This document shows positions 35,924-46,100 of a DNA stretch of 64,000 nt, piece after piece. This DNA comes from Bacteroidota bacterium (GTDB lineage Bacteria; Bacteroidota; Bacteroidia; Chitinophagales; Chitinophagaceae), in assembly GCA_023409675.1 (NCBI GenBank), contig JAEYRC010000393.1, positions 29,547-93,546 of the forward strand. The letters run 5' to 3'. Positions within the stretch are counted from its first letter, which is position 1. Each line of letters starts with the position of its first letter. The notes under the pieces are model-generated. The model was not told the DNA's origin. It ran no database searches and saw nothing but the letters and a program-made list of their open reading frames with translations. A program made the translations under genes and the position numbers.

Positions 35924-37093
35924 TCACTCATACATCTTAGGCAAATCCTTTTCAAACAAGGTATACGGATCCTGATAGAACTTTAGGAAATCGGGCACAC
36001 TGCTATGTCCGGGAAAAGGGGCATAATAATGTGTTTTACTGGTTACGTCATTGCGCCAGACCAATACATAGCATAACTGTAGGCCCGGGGATTTCAACAC
36101 TTTTAACAGCACTTCCGTCCACCACTGGTCATTAGGGATAGACTCTAATCCGGTTTCTGTGAATGCTGCCAGTTTGTTTGATTTCTTTGCATAATCAGAA
36201 ACGATCTTTAATAGTTTGGTTGCTCTTGCAGTATCATATTTCCCATAACGACCCATATCACCATAGTTATCCATACCAACCATATCCACCCATTCATCCC
36301 CGGGATAACGATCTAAAAATTCAGCTTCACTATTGAATCTGTTGTCGTGCGCAAAGGCATATAAAAAGTTATGTACACCAATACTGTCGCGCAGGTATTG
36401 CACCGTAAACTTCCATAAATTTATAAACTCCTGTTTGGTGCTGTGCGCTTTGCCCCACCAGAACCAATCGCCATCAAACTCGTGAAAGGGGCGAAAGATC
36501 ATAGGAACGAGTTTGCCATCTTTCCCCCGGGTGCTAGTAGCCCATTGGCCAATACCTTTCAATATTGCTTTGTATTTTTCATGTGCACTGCCACCAGGAA
36601 TGATATAACGCACTGCGGGAAGTGAAACAGAATCTTTCCAGTAAAAACCGCCTCCGGATACAGGGTTTGAAAAATGCCACGCTACGGTAATTACGCCTCC
36701 TCTGTCATAGGTGTCTGCTACTACCTTACGAAGACGGGACTTCTCCCGTTCAATTGCTTCTTCCGGTTGCCCGGAAAATCCGCTTAGATCTACACCAATC
36801 ACCGCCGGATGTGAGCCGGTAACGGATTTCACATCACTGCGGTCTGCATCTCCCGACCAGCCATGGCCATACTCGGTAGCATGCTGATGGCCAAACAGCG
36901 TATGGTTTTTAGATAGCAGCATTAAATTCCTGAAAAGCGCTTTTGTTTCAGTGGTAGCGTTTTTGTCAATAGTATGGATGGTTTGTACAGGTGTTGATGC
37001 CGTTGTTTCCGCAGGGGGTATTACCTTACAACCAGCCATTATCATTATTATGGCAGGTATACTAATTCTTGCTTTTCGGAATAAATTGCTCAT
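35924..37093 (-). CDS. GH26 family glycoside hydrolase lipoprotein (beta-mannanase-like), copy 1
   Basis: A 389-residue surface or periplasmic lipoprotein (lipobox MAGC, Cys22) with one GH26 domain (about 45-385). The acid/base is Glu205 in FRPFHEFDGDWFWWG and the nucleophile Glu313 in FTETGLE. HQHATEYGHGW and the GGVITVAWHFSNP stretch are typical of beta-1,4-mannanases of Bacteroidota. Most GH26 members cut mannan, though the family also includes other glucanases. It is a tandem paralogue of the gene at 37275-38510 and belongs to the SusCD locus on the same strand. Confidence 0.93.
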   Translation of the reverse strand: MSNLFRKARISIPAIIMIMAGCKVIPPAETTASTPVQTIHTIDKNATTETKALFRNLMLLSKNHTLFGHQHATEYGHGWSGDADRSDVKSVTGSHPAVIGVDLSGFSGQPEEAIEREKSRLRKVVADTYDRGGVITVAWHFSNPVSGGGFYWKDSVSLPAVRYIIPGGSAHEKYKAILKGIGQWATSTRGKDGKLVPMIFRPFHEFDGDWFWWGKAHSTKQEFINLWKFTVQYLRDSIGVHNFLYAFAHDNRFNSEAEFLDRYPGDEWVDMVGMDNYGDMGRYGKYDTARATKLLKIVSDYAKKSNKLAAFTETGLESIPNDQWWTEVLLKVLKSPGLQLCYVLVWRNDVTSKTHYYAPFPGHSSVPDFLKFYQDPYTLFEKDLPKMYE

Positions 37094-37156
37094 TGATATT
37101 TCTATTGATTTTTGTTCTGAAAAATAAATTTCCTGCAGAATGTAAAATATATTTCA

Positions 37157-37221
37157 GCAGATGAACAGCCTTTCCCGCAGATTTCGCTGATTTTTAGCTG
37201 ATATGCGCAGATTAACAGCCG
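37157..37221. repeat. 65-bp leader repeat upstream of GH26 copy 1
   Basis: Matches 38566-38630 at 63 of 65 positions in the same orientation (starts GCAGATGAACAGCC). It lies 64-128 bp upstream of the first GH26 start; the partner lies 56-120 bp upstream of the second. Together with the paralogous genes this outlines a duplicated leader-plus-gene unit. Confidence 0.85.
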
Positions 37222-37266
37222 GTTTCGCAGATTAACAGCCGGTTTTCGGAGATTAAAAGCCGCATT
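37206..37266. repeat. Three tandem 20-bp units
   Basis: CGCAGATTAACAGCCGGTTT occurs at 37206-37225 and 37226-37245, and a diverged third unit lies at 37247-37266. The first unit overlaps the end of the 65-bp repeat. Replication slippage is the simple explanation. Confidence 0.8.
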
Positions 37267-37274
37267 GTTCATTG

Positions 37275-38510
37275 TTATTTCAATTGGTACATGTTCGGAG
37301 CTTCATCTCCAAACATGACATAATCACTATTCTTAAACAGGTTGAAATCAGGCGCTGCCGCATGACCGGCATAAGGTGTCCAAAAGGCGTTTTTCGTATT
37401 TGCCCACACCAATGCATACGCTATCTCAACCTTATTCAATTGCAGTACGGCAAGTAGTTTTTGAGTGTACCAGTTGGTTTGGGTAAGGTTTTGCAAACCC
37501 GTTTCGGTAAGTGCCGCTATTTTATTTGCTTTTTTTGCATAGTTGGAAACAATAGCAAGTTTTGATGAAGCCACTGTATTAGAAACTTCAGGAGCGAAAT
37601 CACCATAATTATCGACTCCTACCAGGTCGACAAATGCATCTCCTGGATATCGTTCAAGATATTCTGCTTCACTTGTAAAATTTTTATCTGGTGACCAGCC
37701 ATATAAGAAGTTGCGAACGTTCAGACTATCCCGGAGACAAGTAACGGTAAACTGAAACAGCGTCTTGTATTCAGCAGGGGAGCAGTGGCTGGCACCCCAC
37801 CAAAACCAATCCCCATCAAACTCATGAAAGGGTCGGAAGATGACAGGCACCAGTTTGCCATCAGCACCTATTAGTGATTTTGCGAAATCACCAATGGTAT
37901 TCAATGAATTTTTATATACCTGGTGATGACTGCCACCGGGAATAATCTTACTGACCGCAATTACGGGAGATTCCGACCAGTAAAAACTTCCTTGTGAAAC
38001 AGGATTTTGATAATGCCAGGCAAAAGTGCTAACACCTCCTCTGTTGTATGCTTCTATAGTTAGCCGTTTTGCAATCTGTGCTTCATAATTGAACCAGTTT
38101 CCGGTTTCAAAATTGGCGATGTGCAGAAAGTCTTGCCCGTATACCACCGGATAGCTGCCAGTAACTTCTTTTACATCTGATTTTTCAGAAGATACCGCTG
38201 GCAGGTGCTCTTCGTTTGCCCATTGTGTAGTAGCATTGGTAACACCCCGCTTGGTTGCATCCTGGTGCCCAAACAGCACATTAGTTTTGGCTACTTTCTT
38301 CAGGTTATAAAATAGTGCGGCCGTTTCGTTTGTTGCATTTTTATCAACCAGCCAGTCTTTAACTGTTGCCATGGAAGGTACAGCATCTGGTGGCGGTGTA
38401 GTGCCCCTTCCGCCTATCGTCCAGTTGTCTTCTTTTTTACATGTAATAAAGGCGATTGCAATCAGCAACGCAATGGTTCCTTTATTTAACATAGTTTCCA
38501 TAAGTTTCAT
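37275..38510 (-). CDS. GH26 family glycoside hydrolase lipoprotein (beta-mannanase-like), copy 2
   Basis: A 411-residue lipoprotein (lipobox ITCKK, Cys24) with a GH26 domain (about 60-405). The acid/base is Glu230 in FRPFHEFDGDWFWWG and the nucleophile Glu336 in LTETGLQ. It differs from copy 1 by an insertion of about 20 residues after GHQDATKRG, near the active-site cleft. That suggests different product or substrate-length preference (inference). It starts downstream of a terminator, so it probably has its own promoter. Confidence 0.93.
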   Translation of the reverse strand: MKLMETMLNKGTIALLIAIAFITCKKEDNWTIGGRGTTPPPDAVPSMATVKDWLVDKNATNETAALFYNLKKVAKTNVLFGHQDATKRGVTNATTQWANEEHLPAVSSEKSDVKEVTGSYPVVYGQDFLHIANFETGNWFNYEAQIAKRLTIEAYNRGGVSTFAWHYQNPVSQGSFYWSESPVIAVSKIIPGGSHHQVYKNSLNTIGDFAKSLIGADGKLVPVIFRPFHEFDGDWFWWGASHCSPAEYKTLFQFTVTCLRDSLNVRNFLYGWSPDKNFTSEAEYLERYPGDAFVDLVGVDNYGDFAPEVSNTVASSKLAIVSNYAKKANKIAALTETGLQNLTQTNWYTQKLLAVLQLNKVEIAYALVWANTKNAFWTPYAGHAAAPDFNLFKNSDYVMFGDEAPNMYQLK

Positions 38511-38565
38511 ATTATGCTTTCTTAGCTGACATAGTGTTTAGGTATCGAAAGAAAAATATATTCCT

Positions 38566-38630
38566 GCAGATGAACAGCCTTTCCCGCAGATTTCGCTGAT
38601 TTTTAGAAGATATGCGCAGATTAACAGCCG
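38566..38630. repeat. 65-bp leader repeat upstream of GH26 copy 2
   Basis: Partner of 37157-37221. The two differ only at two adjacent positions (TTTTTAGCTGAT versus TTTTTAGAAGAT). Confidence 0.85.
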
Positions 38631-38649
38631 AAGATTTGCTGGGGTATTT

Positions 38650-38692
38650 ATTAAAAAAGCCGGCTCATTCATGGTTAGTTTGAGTCGGCTTT
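38650..38692 (-). terminator. Rho-independent terminator at the end of the SusCD transcript
   Basis: On the minus strand a 12-bp stem (AAAGCCGACTCA with its partner TGAGCCGGCTTT, one G-U pair) closes a 13-nt loop and runs into a T-rich tract. It lies 26 bp after the IPT/TIG gene, so it separates SusC-SusD-glycan-binding genes from the GH26 genes. Confidence 0.85.
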
Positions 38693-38717
38693 AACTGAAA
38701 CATTTTTATATTTTACC

Positions 38718-40271
38718 TCACCTGAGCCCTACATGGTCGATATGTACGGTACCGGTAAAGCCAGCAGACTGAAGAACGATTTCAGACAGGGTAGCAGGGC
38801 TGCCCATATCGGCCAGGCTGACACTGAAGGTTGTCCATTCGCCGCCAACAATAGTCACCTGGGGCGAAGGCCCGCCATAGTTGCCATTGGTGATGATCTG
38901 GATTTTCTTACCATTCAGGCTTGCATCGGCAAAGACTGAAAATTCCAGCCGTGTATATCCTGTTGTTGACTGGTCCGTAGTTGCATGAAAGGTTAGGCCC
39001 TGGTAGCCATTTCCACCATATACGGCACGAATGGATGTTGTACCCTGGCGTACAACAGCAGTGCTGTTGAAATCATGCACATCGGTATAAGACCAGTCCT
39101 GAAATGTATTATGCAGGCCATCCGTAAAAATTGGGAAATTGAAATCAGCCAGTGGTGGCAGACCCCCGGTTAATTCAAGTACTTGTGGTGATTCTACTGT
39201 TAAGGTAGAGTTCAGTACTTCCATCACGAGTTTGCCTTTTAATGTGCCCTCAGGAACTTTAACCACCAGTTGCGTGGCAGACTGACTAACAAAACTGCTC
39301 ACGATTTCAGGAGCTCCGGTAAATGCTACTGATGTTATAAGATCAAGGTTAGTTCCTGTGATAGTAAGATTAGCGCCATGATCTATTGGATTAGGCGCAA
39401 TGCTTGTAATAACCGGAAGTACCACATCAAGATCCTGCTCCGATTCAATGGCAACGCCTGATGCGGAAACCAATGCTATTTTTCCCTTGCGTGTAGATTC
39501 AGGAATATTCACAACGATCTCTGTAGCAGAATGACTTACAAAACTCGTAACCGGGGTAGTAACACCTGTAAAAATTATCTGTTTTACAAGATCAAGATCA
39601 GTACCGGTGATGGTTAAATCTGTTTTATGCTTGATAGCATTCGGTGCCATCTCTGTTATAGCAGGCAATGTAACATTTAAGGTATCCTCAGTAGTAAACT
39701 GCAGGGGTTCTGTACCTGAATAGAAGATGGTTAACGGACCAGTTTGCGCATCTTCAGGAACCTTAACCACCAACTGGTTGATTGATTGACTTACAAATGT
39801 GTCTACGATTTTATCATTAGCAAATACTACCCGTGTTACCCAGTTAAGGTAATTACCCGAGATAGTGATGTTTTCGCCGGGTCGCGCTTGTGGGGTTATT
39901 TCAGAAACCGAGGAAGTTACCTGCAAATTAAGCTGAGTTTTAGTTACAATATCTCCTTCCGGTGCTCTGAGCGTAACGATTCCTTTTTCAGCCTGTTGTG
40001 GTACCAGTACCAAAATCAGCTCGGGCGTTTGCTGGATAAATGCTGATTGTTCAACTTCAGCGCCTGTACCGGAAAATGCTATTGCGGTAATTCTGTTAAG
40101 GTTATTTCCAATGAAACGCAACGTATCTCCGTGCATTGCGCCTGTTGGCCCAAAGCTTAACAGCTCTGTTATGTCGGTGCCCGCATCGTTATCCTTTTTG
40201 CAGGAAATTATCACCCCCATTATCAGAAGGCATAAAAATGGAAGCAGTCGCTTCTTACTATTTTTGATCAT
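38718..40271 (-). CDS. IPT/TIG-repeat surface lipoprotein with C-terminal carbohydrate-binding-like domain
   Basis: A 517-residue lipoprotein (lipobox ISCKK near residue 24). It has four IPT/TIG immunoglobulin-like repeats of about 80 residues (about 35-120, 120-205, 205-285, 285-370), each with a phrase like NPIDHGANLTITGTNLDL followed by VSQSATQLVVKVPEGT. The last 150 residues (LADFNFPIFTDGLHNTFQDW and onward) look like a beta-sandwich carbohydrate-binding module. It probably extends from the surface to hold polysaccharide for the SusCD pair. It follows the glycan-binding protein gene by 23 bp. Confidence 0.87.
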   Translation of the reverse strand: MIKNSKKRLLPFLCLLIMGVIISCKKDNDAGTDITELLSFGPTGAMHGDTLRFIGNNLNRITAIAFSGTGAEVEQSAFIQQTPELILVLVPQQAEKGIVTLRAPEGDIVTKTQLNLQVTSSVSEITPQARPGENITISGNYLNWVTRVVFANDKIVDTFVSQSINQLVVKVPEDAQTGPLTIFYSGTEPLQFTTEDTLNVTLPAITEMAPNAIKHKTDLTITGTDLDLVKQIIFTGVTTPVTSFVSHSATEIVVNIPESTRKGKIALVSASGVAIESEQDLDVVLPVITSIAPNPIDHGANLTITGTNLDLITSVAFTGAPEIVSSFVSQSATQLVVKVPEGTLKGKLVMEVLNSTLTVESPQVLELTGGLPPLADFNFPIFTDGLHNTFQDWSYTDVHDFNSTAVVRQGTTSIRAVYGGNGYQGLTFHATTDQSTTGYTRLEFSVFADASLNGKKIQIITNGNYGGPSPQVTIVGGEWTTFSVSLADMGSPATLSEIVLQSAGFTGTVHIDHVGLR

Positions 40272-40294
40272 ATAGTTGATTTAAACTGGATAAA

Positions 40295-41440
40295 TTAGTT
40301 AGGGAGAACTTTTGGAACTACCCTGAAATTATCGAAGGAAATATCTGCATCCAGCTCTCCGGGTCCTTGAATCAGTAGTCTTGTCCAATAACCATCAGGA
40401 TTCACGACAGGTCTTACTGCATAGCTTGATATTATTTCCTCAAACGGAATAACGATAGTATGCCATTCGCCTTTCGAATCGTAGGGAGGTTGCCACTGAT
40501 AAGCATTATTGTCTTCCGCATTCATTCCGGCATTAATTCTGATGGTGCTCGCATTGTATGGTTTGATCGAGTTGAATTCGAACTTCAGGTTGTAATCTTC
40601 CGGCTTGGTAATAGCTGCATCGGGAATATTTTTGCTGTGATTAGGCATAGCAGTTGCAGGTCCGCCGGCTATTTCATTCCAGCTCCAGGCGCCAATAATT
40701 TTACTAACCCTGATATAGTTACCATTTATTTTTGGCGGATCGTTGGGTCCGGGATTTGAAACAACATACGATGAATTCCACCAGCCTTCATAGGGATCAC
40801 TGCTGATAAAAATATTTCGGTTATCCCTGAACCAAAAGTTTGACGCTGTGGCGCCAAAATTGGTGGTTACGGTTATACGTCCGGGTTCTGCTCCTGCCGG
40901 TACCCGAACCTGTATAATTTTATCGGTAACGGAAACGATTTCACCCTCTACGTCGCCGGTAAATGTTACTGTGAGCGGCTCATAAAAGTAATCCCCTCTG
41001 ATGGTGGCAATATCACCCTCATTAACATATTCAGAAATCATATTGCTCACCACCGGTTCGCTTATCTGTACTTCAAAATCGTGCAGAAGCTCTCTGCCAC
41101 TGGAAAAAACGATCCTCATTTTATTATTGATCGTAAGGGGGATAGGGCTGGGTACATTTACCAGGATAGTTTTAGCAGTTATATATGTGGGATTAAGACT
41201 GGCCTGCTGGTCGTTGAACCAAATCTCAATCGCATCCTGAAGGTTGTCACCAACAATAGCGATCAGTTTACCCTGGCTTGCACCTACCAGTAATGAATCA
41301 GAAGACTCAGGATTTGTGACCCGTACATATTTGATCCTGGGTTCGCCTCCATTGGGAAGGTCTTCCTTTTTACACGATGCGTAGGTTCCTATCATAGCCA
41401 CTGCCATGAGTAGAAGCATCATTTGATTTATTTTTTTCAT
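40295..41440 (-). CDS. Surface glycan-binding protein (SGBP-B-like, IPT/TIG domains)
   Basis: A 381-residue lipoprotein (lipobox YASCKKED near residue 23) with two IPT/TIG domains (about 35-125 and 125-205) and a C-terminal domain (about 205-381) of the type in SGBP-B proteins of plant-polysaccharide loci (WSWNEIAGGPATAMPNHS, then KGEWHTIVIPFEEII). It would bind the target glycan on the cell surface. It lies 41 bp after susD in the same operon. Confidence 0.88.
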   Translation of the reverse strand: MKKINQMMLLLMAVAMIGTYASCKKEDLPNGGEPRIKYVRVTNPESSDSLLVGASQGKLIAIVGDNLQDAIEIWFNDQQASLNPTYITAKTILVNVPSPIPLTINNKMRIVFSSGRELLHDFEVQISEPVVSNMISEYVNEGDIATIRGDYFYEPLTVTFTGDVEGEIVSVTDKIIQVRVPAGAEPGRITVTTNFGATASNFWFRDNRNIFISSDPYEGWWNSSYVVSNPGPNDPPKINGNYIRVSKIIGAWSWNEIAGGPATAMPNHSKNIPDAAITKPEDYNLKFEFNSIKPYNASTIRINAGMNAEDNNAYQWQPPYDSKGEWHTIVIPFEEIISSYAVRPVVNPDGYWTRLLIQGPGELDADISFDNFRVVPKVLPN

Positions 41441-41481
41441 CTTGTCTGGAATATTTTAATGAAAATGATTGTCTTTTTTTA

Positions 41482-43158
41482 TTAAGGATAATCTACAGCT
41501 TCCTTACTAAGATTTGGCGCCTGGCTCAACTCAACATTTGGAATCGGTAACAAGAAATTACCGGGATTCGCATTAATGATTCTTTCCGTCGTATGCCACG
41601 GCGTTTTCTTTATGGTCCATAATGAAGGGTTGGGAAATACATCAGGAGTGATGTTATAAAAGCCTCTGTCCTGTGCATTCAACAGTTCGTAAGCTCTTTG
41701 CGGATCATAGTAATGAAGACTAACGAAATCATACCATGCCATTCCTTCCATAGCAAATTCCAAAATTCTTTCTTTAAAGATCATGTCTTTTGTCAAAGGA
41801 CCAAGTGCAGGAGCTAAGCCTGCCCTTGTATGAACCTTATTGTAATACTCCAAAGCCGTTGCATCTGTTGTAGAGGCGTCATTACCCAAAACCGCTTCTG
41901 CATAGGTGAGGTACATTTCGGCCAGACGGAGCATATACGTATTATTCGGATAATTCTGAGAGGCAGCTTCACCCCCAACATCCTGCGCCTTGCCCACTAC
42001 ATATTTTTTAATGTTGGCAAAATTTACATCACCCGTTACATAGGGGAAGGTAAGAGGCTGATCAACTCCGTTTAGCGTTTGGGTAATTTCGGGGTAACTT
42101 GCGCCCGGCATCATGAAAGTTGTTTTCAACCGTTGGTCCAGTGTCCTTCCTCTTAACATGGTATCGCCAGATGCCACAAAACCTTCATATTGTTTAAGCA
42201 TCCACCATGTGGCGGCTTTATCATTACCCCAGCCATCACCGTTAGCAATATCAGGTCCGTAATTAAGGTAGGCAGGAGTTGAATTTTGAAAGCCCCAGCT
42301 ACCTGGTGCAAATACCCACTGCAATTCAAATAAACTTTCTTTATTGTTATCGTATGGATATTTAAACAGGTCTTCGTAGTTGGTCAACAGTTGTGCACCG
42401 CTGTTGGTAATTACCCGCTGTGCATAATATTTGGCACTGTCTAAAAAGTCCTGCTTTCTTCCTGTTGGTCCTGTTGATTCAACACCTGCCCGTGTTAAGT
42501 AAAACCGGGCCAGCATCCCTTCAGCAGACCAGCGGGTAAGACGGCCAGGCTGGGTAGCGGTAGGGGGTAGATTTTCTGCAACCGCACGCATTTCATTGGT
42601 AATGAAACGCCAGATACTGGGAATGGTGTTCTTCCGGAGTGATGTATCGGTTAACAGGGTAAGATTGTTTTCAATGATAGGCACTTCGCCCCAGTTGCTC
42701 ACGAGATAGCGGTAGGCAACAGCCCGCATAAATCTTGCTTCAGCGATAGCCATCGCTTTTACTTCAGGTGACACTGCTGATCCTGCAAACGTGTTGATAT
42801 TGTTAATGGTAAGATTAGACTGTGCAACCACATTAAAGAATGCCCGCCATGCTGAACCATTTTCACCGTTATCGCCTGTCGTGTTAAAAAGAACATTTCC
42901 CCTGTCGTTCCAGGCAGAAAATGCGGTGCCCGCCCTGAAGTCGCCCAGGTTATAAGATGCCTTATCATTATAATCGAACCAAACCCTGTTGTACAGTGAT
43001 GCAGTGCCTGCCATTACCTGCGCGTCGGTCTGGTAGAAGCCGGCATCAACGATTGCGGAAGTTGGAGGTTTTTCTAAAAAATCCTTTTTACATCCGGTAA
43101 CTAAGAAGACTGGTATGGTTAAACCAATCATATATTTTATAAAGAATGAATTTTTCAT
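41482..43158 (-). CDS. SusD/RagB family glycan-binding lipoprotein (mannan-type locus)
   Basis: A 558-residue SusD homologue (lipobox VTGCKKDF, about residue 23) with the N-terminal SusD-like domain (about 25-230, FYQTDAQVMAGTASLYNRV) and the C-terminal RagB/SusD domain (about 290-558). Length and sequence fit the polysaccharide-locus class. It starts 12 bp after susC and would form the lid of the transporter. Confidence 0.95.
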   Translation of the reverse strand: MKNSFFIKYMIGLTIPVFLVTGCKKDFLEKPPTSAIVDAGFYQTDAQVMAGTASLYNRVWFDYNDKASYNLGDFRAGTAFSAWNDRGNVLFNTTGDNGENGSAWRAFFNVVAQSNLTINNINTFAGSAVSPEVKAMAIAEARFMRAVAYRYLVSNWGEVPIIENNLTLLTDTSLRKNTIPSIWRFITNEMRAVAENLPPTATQPGRLTRWSAEGMLARFYLTRAGVESTGPTGRKQDFLDSAKYYAQRVITNSGAQLLTNYEDLFKYPYDNNKESLFELQWVFAPGSWGFQNSTPAYLNYGPDIANGDGWGNDKAATWWMLKQYEGFVASGDTMLRGRTLDQRLKTTFMMPGASYPEITQTLNGVDQPLTFPYVTGDVNFANIKKYVVGKAQDVGGEAASQNYPNNTYMLRLAEMYLTYAEAVLGNDASTTDATALEYYNKVHTRAGLAPALGPLTKDMIFKERILEFAMEGMAWYDFVSLHYYDPQRAYELLNAQDRGFYNITPDVFPNPSLWTIKKTPWHTTERIINANPGNFLLPIPNVELSQAPNLSKEAVDYP

Positions 43159-43170
43159 GGTCTGCTTAAT

Positions 43171-46100
43171 TTAAAAGTTAACACCAAGGGTAAAGGTGTA
43201 AATAGGAGTTAAAGGATAACGGCCGAAGTCAAGACCAATAGCCTGGTTAGCGGCACTGGCATCTCTTCCAACATATGCCCCAACTTCAGGATCAAAGCCG
43301 CTATAGTTAGTAATGGTGGCGATGTTCTGCGCGCCAATAGTAGCTCTTACTCCTCTTATATAGCGTTGCCTGGAGAGCAGGGATGTGGGCAGACTGTAGG
43401 ACAGCGAAACGTTTTTAAGCCTGATGAAGGATCCATCCTCCACCCATAAACTTGTGTTTCGTACATAGTTGCCGTTTACATCAGCTCCGGAAATGATACG
43501 TGCTACTCTGGTTCCCGGATTTTCGAGGTAAGGCCCATTATTAGGATCGGTACCAATTTTCGCATAATCCATCGCGTTGAGCAATAGGTTTCTGCCAAGG
43601 TTGATGTTATTCGGATTGGAGTTGGCAGCAGCCATGTAATTATAGATATCGTTACCGTACGTTGCGGTGATAAGAATACTGAGATCGAATCCTTTATAGC
43701 TGAAGTTATTGGTGAAACCGCCGAAAAGCTTTGGCCATGGATTACCAATATAGGTCTGGTCATTCACATCAATGATGCCATCCCCATTTACATCTCTGAA
43801 CTTATAATCTCCCAGCCATATACCTCCTGTAGCTGAAGTTGGATACCGGTTGCCATTATTATCCACCGGTACCGCGCTCTTATTAATTTCATCGGTTGAC
43901 TGGAATACACCTTCTACTATATAACCCCGGAACAACCACGGTTCCTGATCCACTGCCGCACGTTGAGTCCAGTTATTTAACCACCAGGACGTACGCTCGA
44001 AAAATGCTTTGTCCGAATTCAGATTTTTAATGACTGATTTGAAGCTTGACAGGTTCAGGTTTGATTCCCAACGGAAATCTTTAGTATTAATATTCGTGGT
44101 GTTTATGGTGAGGCCCCATCCCTTCGTTTGCAGCGCGCCGGCATTCACGGTTGGCGCGCCAACAGAACCAGTACCGTTTGTTCCCATATACCAGGGCAGG
44201 CCGGCAGGCATGATCAGGTTGTCGGTGTTCTTTATATAATAGTCAAATTCCACATTGATCTTGTTTTCCAGCAAGCCAATGTTGATACCGAAATTGTCTG
44301 TTTTTGTTTCTTCCCATTGCAACTTGGGGTTTGGATAAACAGACGGTAAAAATCCTGTTCCCCAGGGCGTAGAACCTGCACTTAAGGGAGAATAGATAGC
44401 GGAGTTGCCGCTACCCTGATTACCGGTAACACCCGTTTCAAATCTCAGTTTTAATTCACTGATGAAGGAGACGTCAAAAAATTTCTCCTGGCTCACTCTC
44501 CATGCCGCGGATAGCGAAGGAAATGTACCCCATCGGTTTTCGGGGCCGAAGTTGATAGAGCCATCCCGCCGGATGGTACCAGTGAAGATGTATCGATTGT
44601 CGTAATTATAGTTCAATCTTCCCAGGTAAGATTCCATGGCCCACGGACCAGATCCACCACTGTTGCTGGCTGTAGTGGCATCACCCGCGTCCAGGTCAAA
44701 AATGTCATTGGTCAGGAAGCCGGTTCTTCTGGCCATGACATTTTTCCATCTTGATTCCTGAGCCTCATGGCTAACCATTAGGCCTATGGTATGATTGCCG
44801 ATCTCTCTATTGTATTCCAGCAACTGGTTAAAGTTCCAGTAAGTGCTTTGGTTGGTACCGTTCGTGAGGGTAGCGGTTACATTTCTAGCCCAGCCAATAG
44901 CATAGGTGGGAGTGTATAATTCAGAGTTTCCATAATTTACACTTGTATTGAAGGACGATCTGAATGTAAGCCCTTTATATAAATTAAGACCAAGGTTAAG
45001 CCCTCCCAAAAATTGTCTTCTGACATTATTATTGGTGGTAAGGGTAGCAATAGCGATTGGATTAACCGGACTGAACTGGTGAGCCGGATTGGTAACATCT
45101 CCGCCGCCCCATTCACCGTTCAGGTTTTTGACGGGTATCTCAGGGCTTAACTGTAAAGCGTTTGAGATAACATTTTCATTGCTGGTGGTCAGTTGTTCAT
45201 CAGTTTGGTTAAAGGTCAGATTAGTCCCCAGGGTGATCCATTCCCGCGGCTTGGTTTCCAGGTTAGCCCGAAAGCCATAGCGGTCGAAACCGGATCCTAC
45301 CGCGATACCTTCCTGCTTAAGGTATTCACCAGAAAGATAATAGGTGGTGTTGTTCGTGCCGCCGCTCATGCTGAGCTGGTGTTTGCTCATAGCCGCGTTT
45401 TCAAACAACTCGCTTTGCCAGTCAGTGCCAGCGCCAAGCAAAGAAGGATCCAGCAATTCTTCTCTTACCGTACCACCTGCGATCGCTCTGAAATCTTTCA
45501 CCATTTGCGCATACTGCGGAAGGTTCATTACCCCCAGTTTGAGGGGTGGAGTTTGGATATTATATTGGAAAGTATAATTCAACTGAGCTTCACCAGACTT
45601 ACCACGTTTAGTGGTAATCAATATAACCCCGTTAGTACCACGGGAACCATAGATAGCGGTAGCGGAAGGTCCCTGCAGGATTTGCATATCCTCAATATCA
45701 TTCGGGTTTAAGCCGGCTAAGGGATTTGATGAACTTTGGGCTCCAAAAGAAACCTGTGAGCCCTGCACCTGAACCCCATCGATCACATACAGCGGTTCTG
45801 TATTGCCGTTAATGGAACTTATACCCCTGATGGTTACAGAAATACCACCGCCCGGCTGACCGGAGTTTTGCGTAATATATACGCCGGCGGACCTGCCCTG
45901 TAGGGCCTGCTCAATAGTGGTGTTAACAGTACGTTCGATCTCCTTAGCCCCGACGGTAGTTTGTGCCGAGGTAAGGTTTGCCCTGCTGGTTCGCCCATAA
46001 CCTACAACGACTACATCGGAAAGACTACCGCTTTCCTCTGATAAATCAACCGTATAGTTTGAAGCAGACCCAATAGCGATTTCCCGGGTTTGCATACCGA

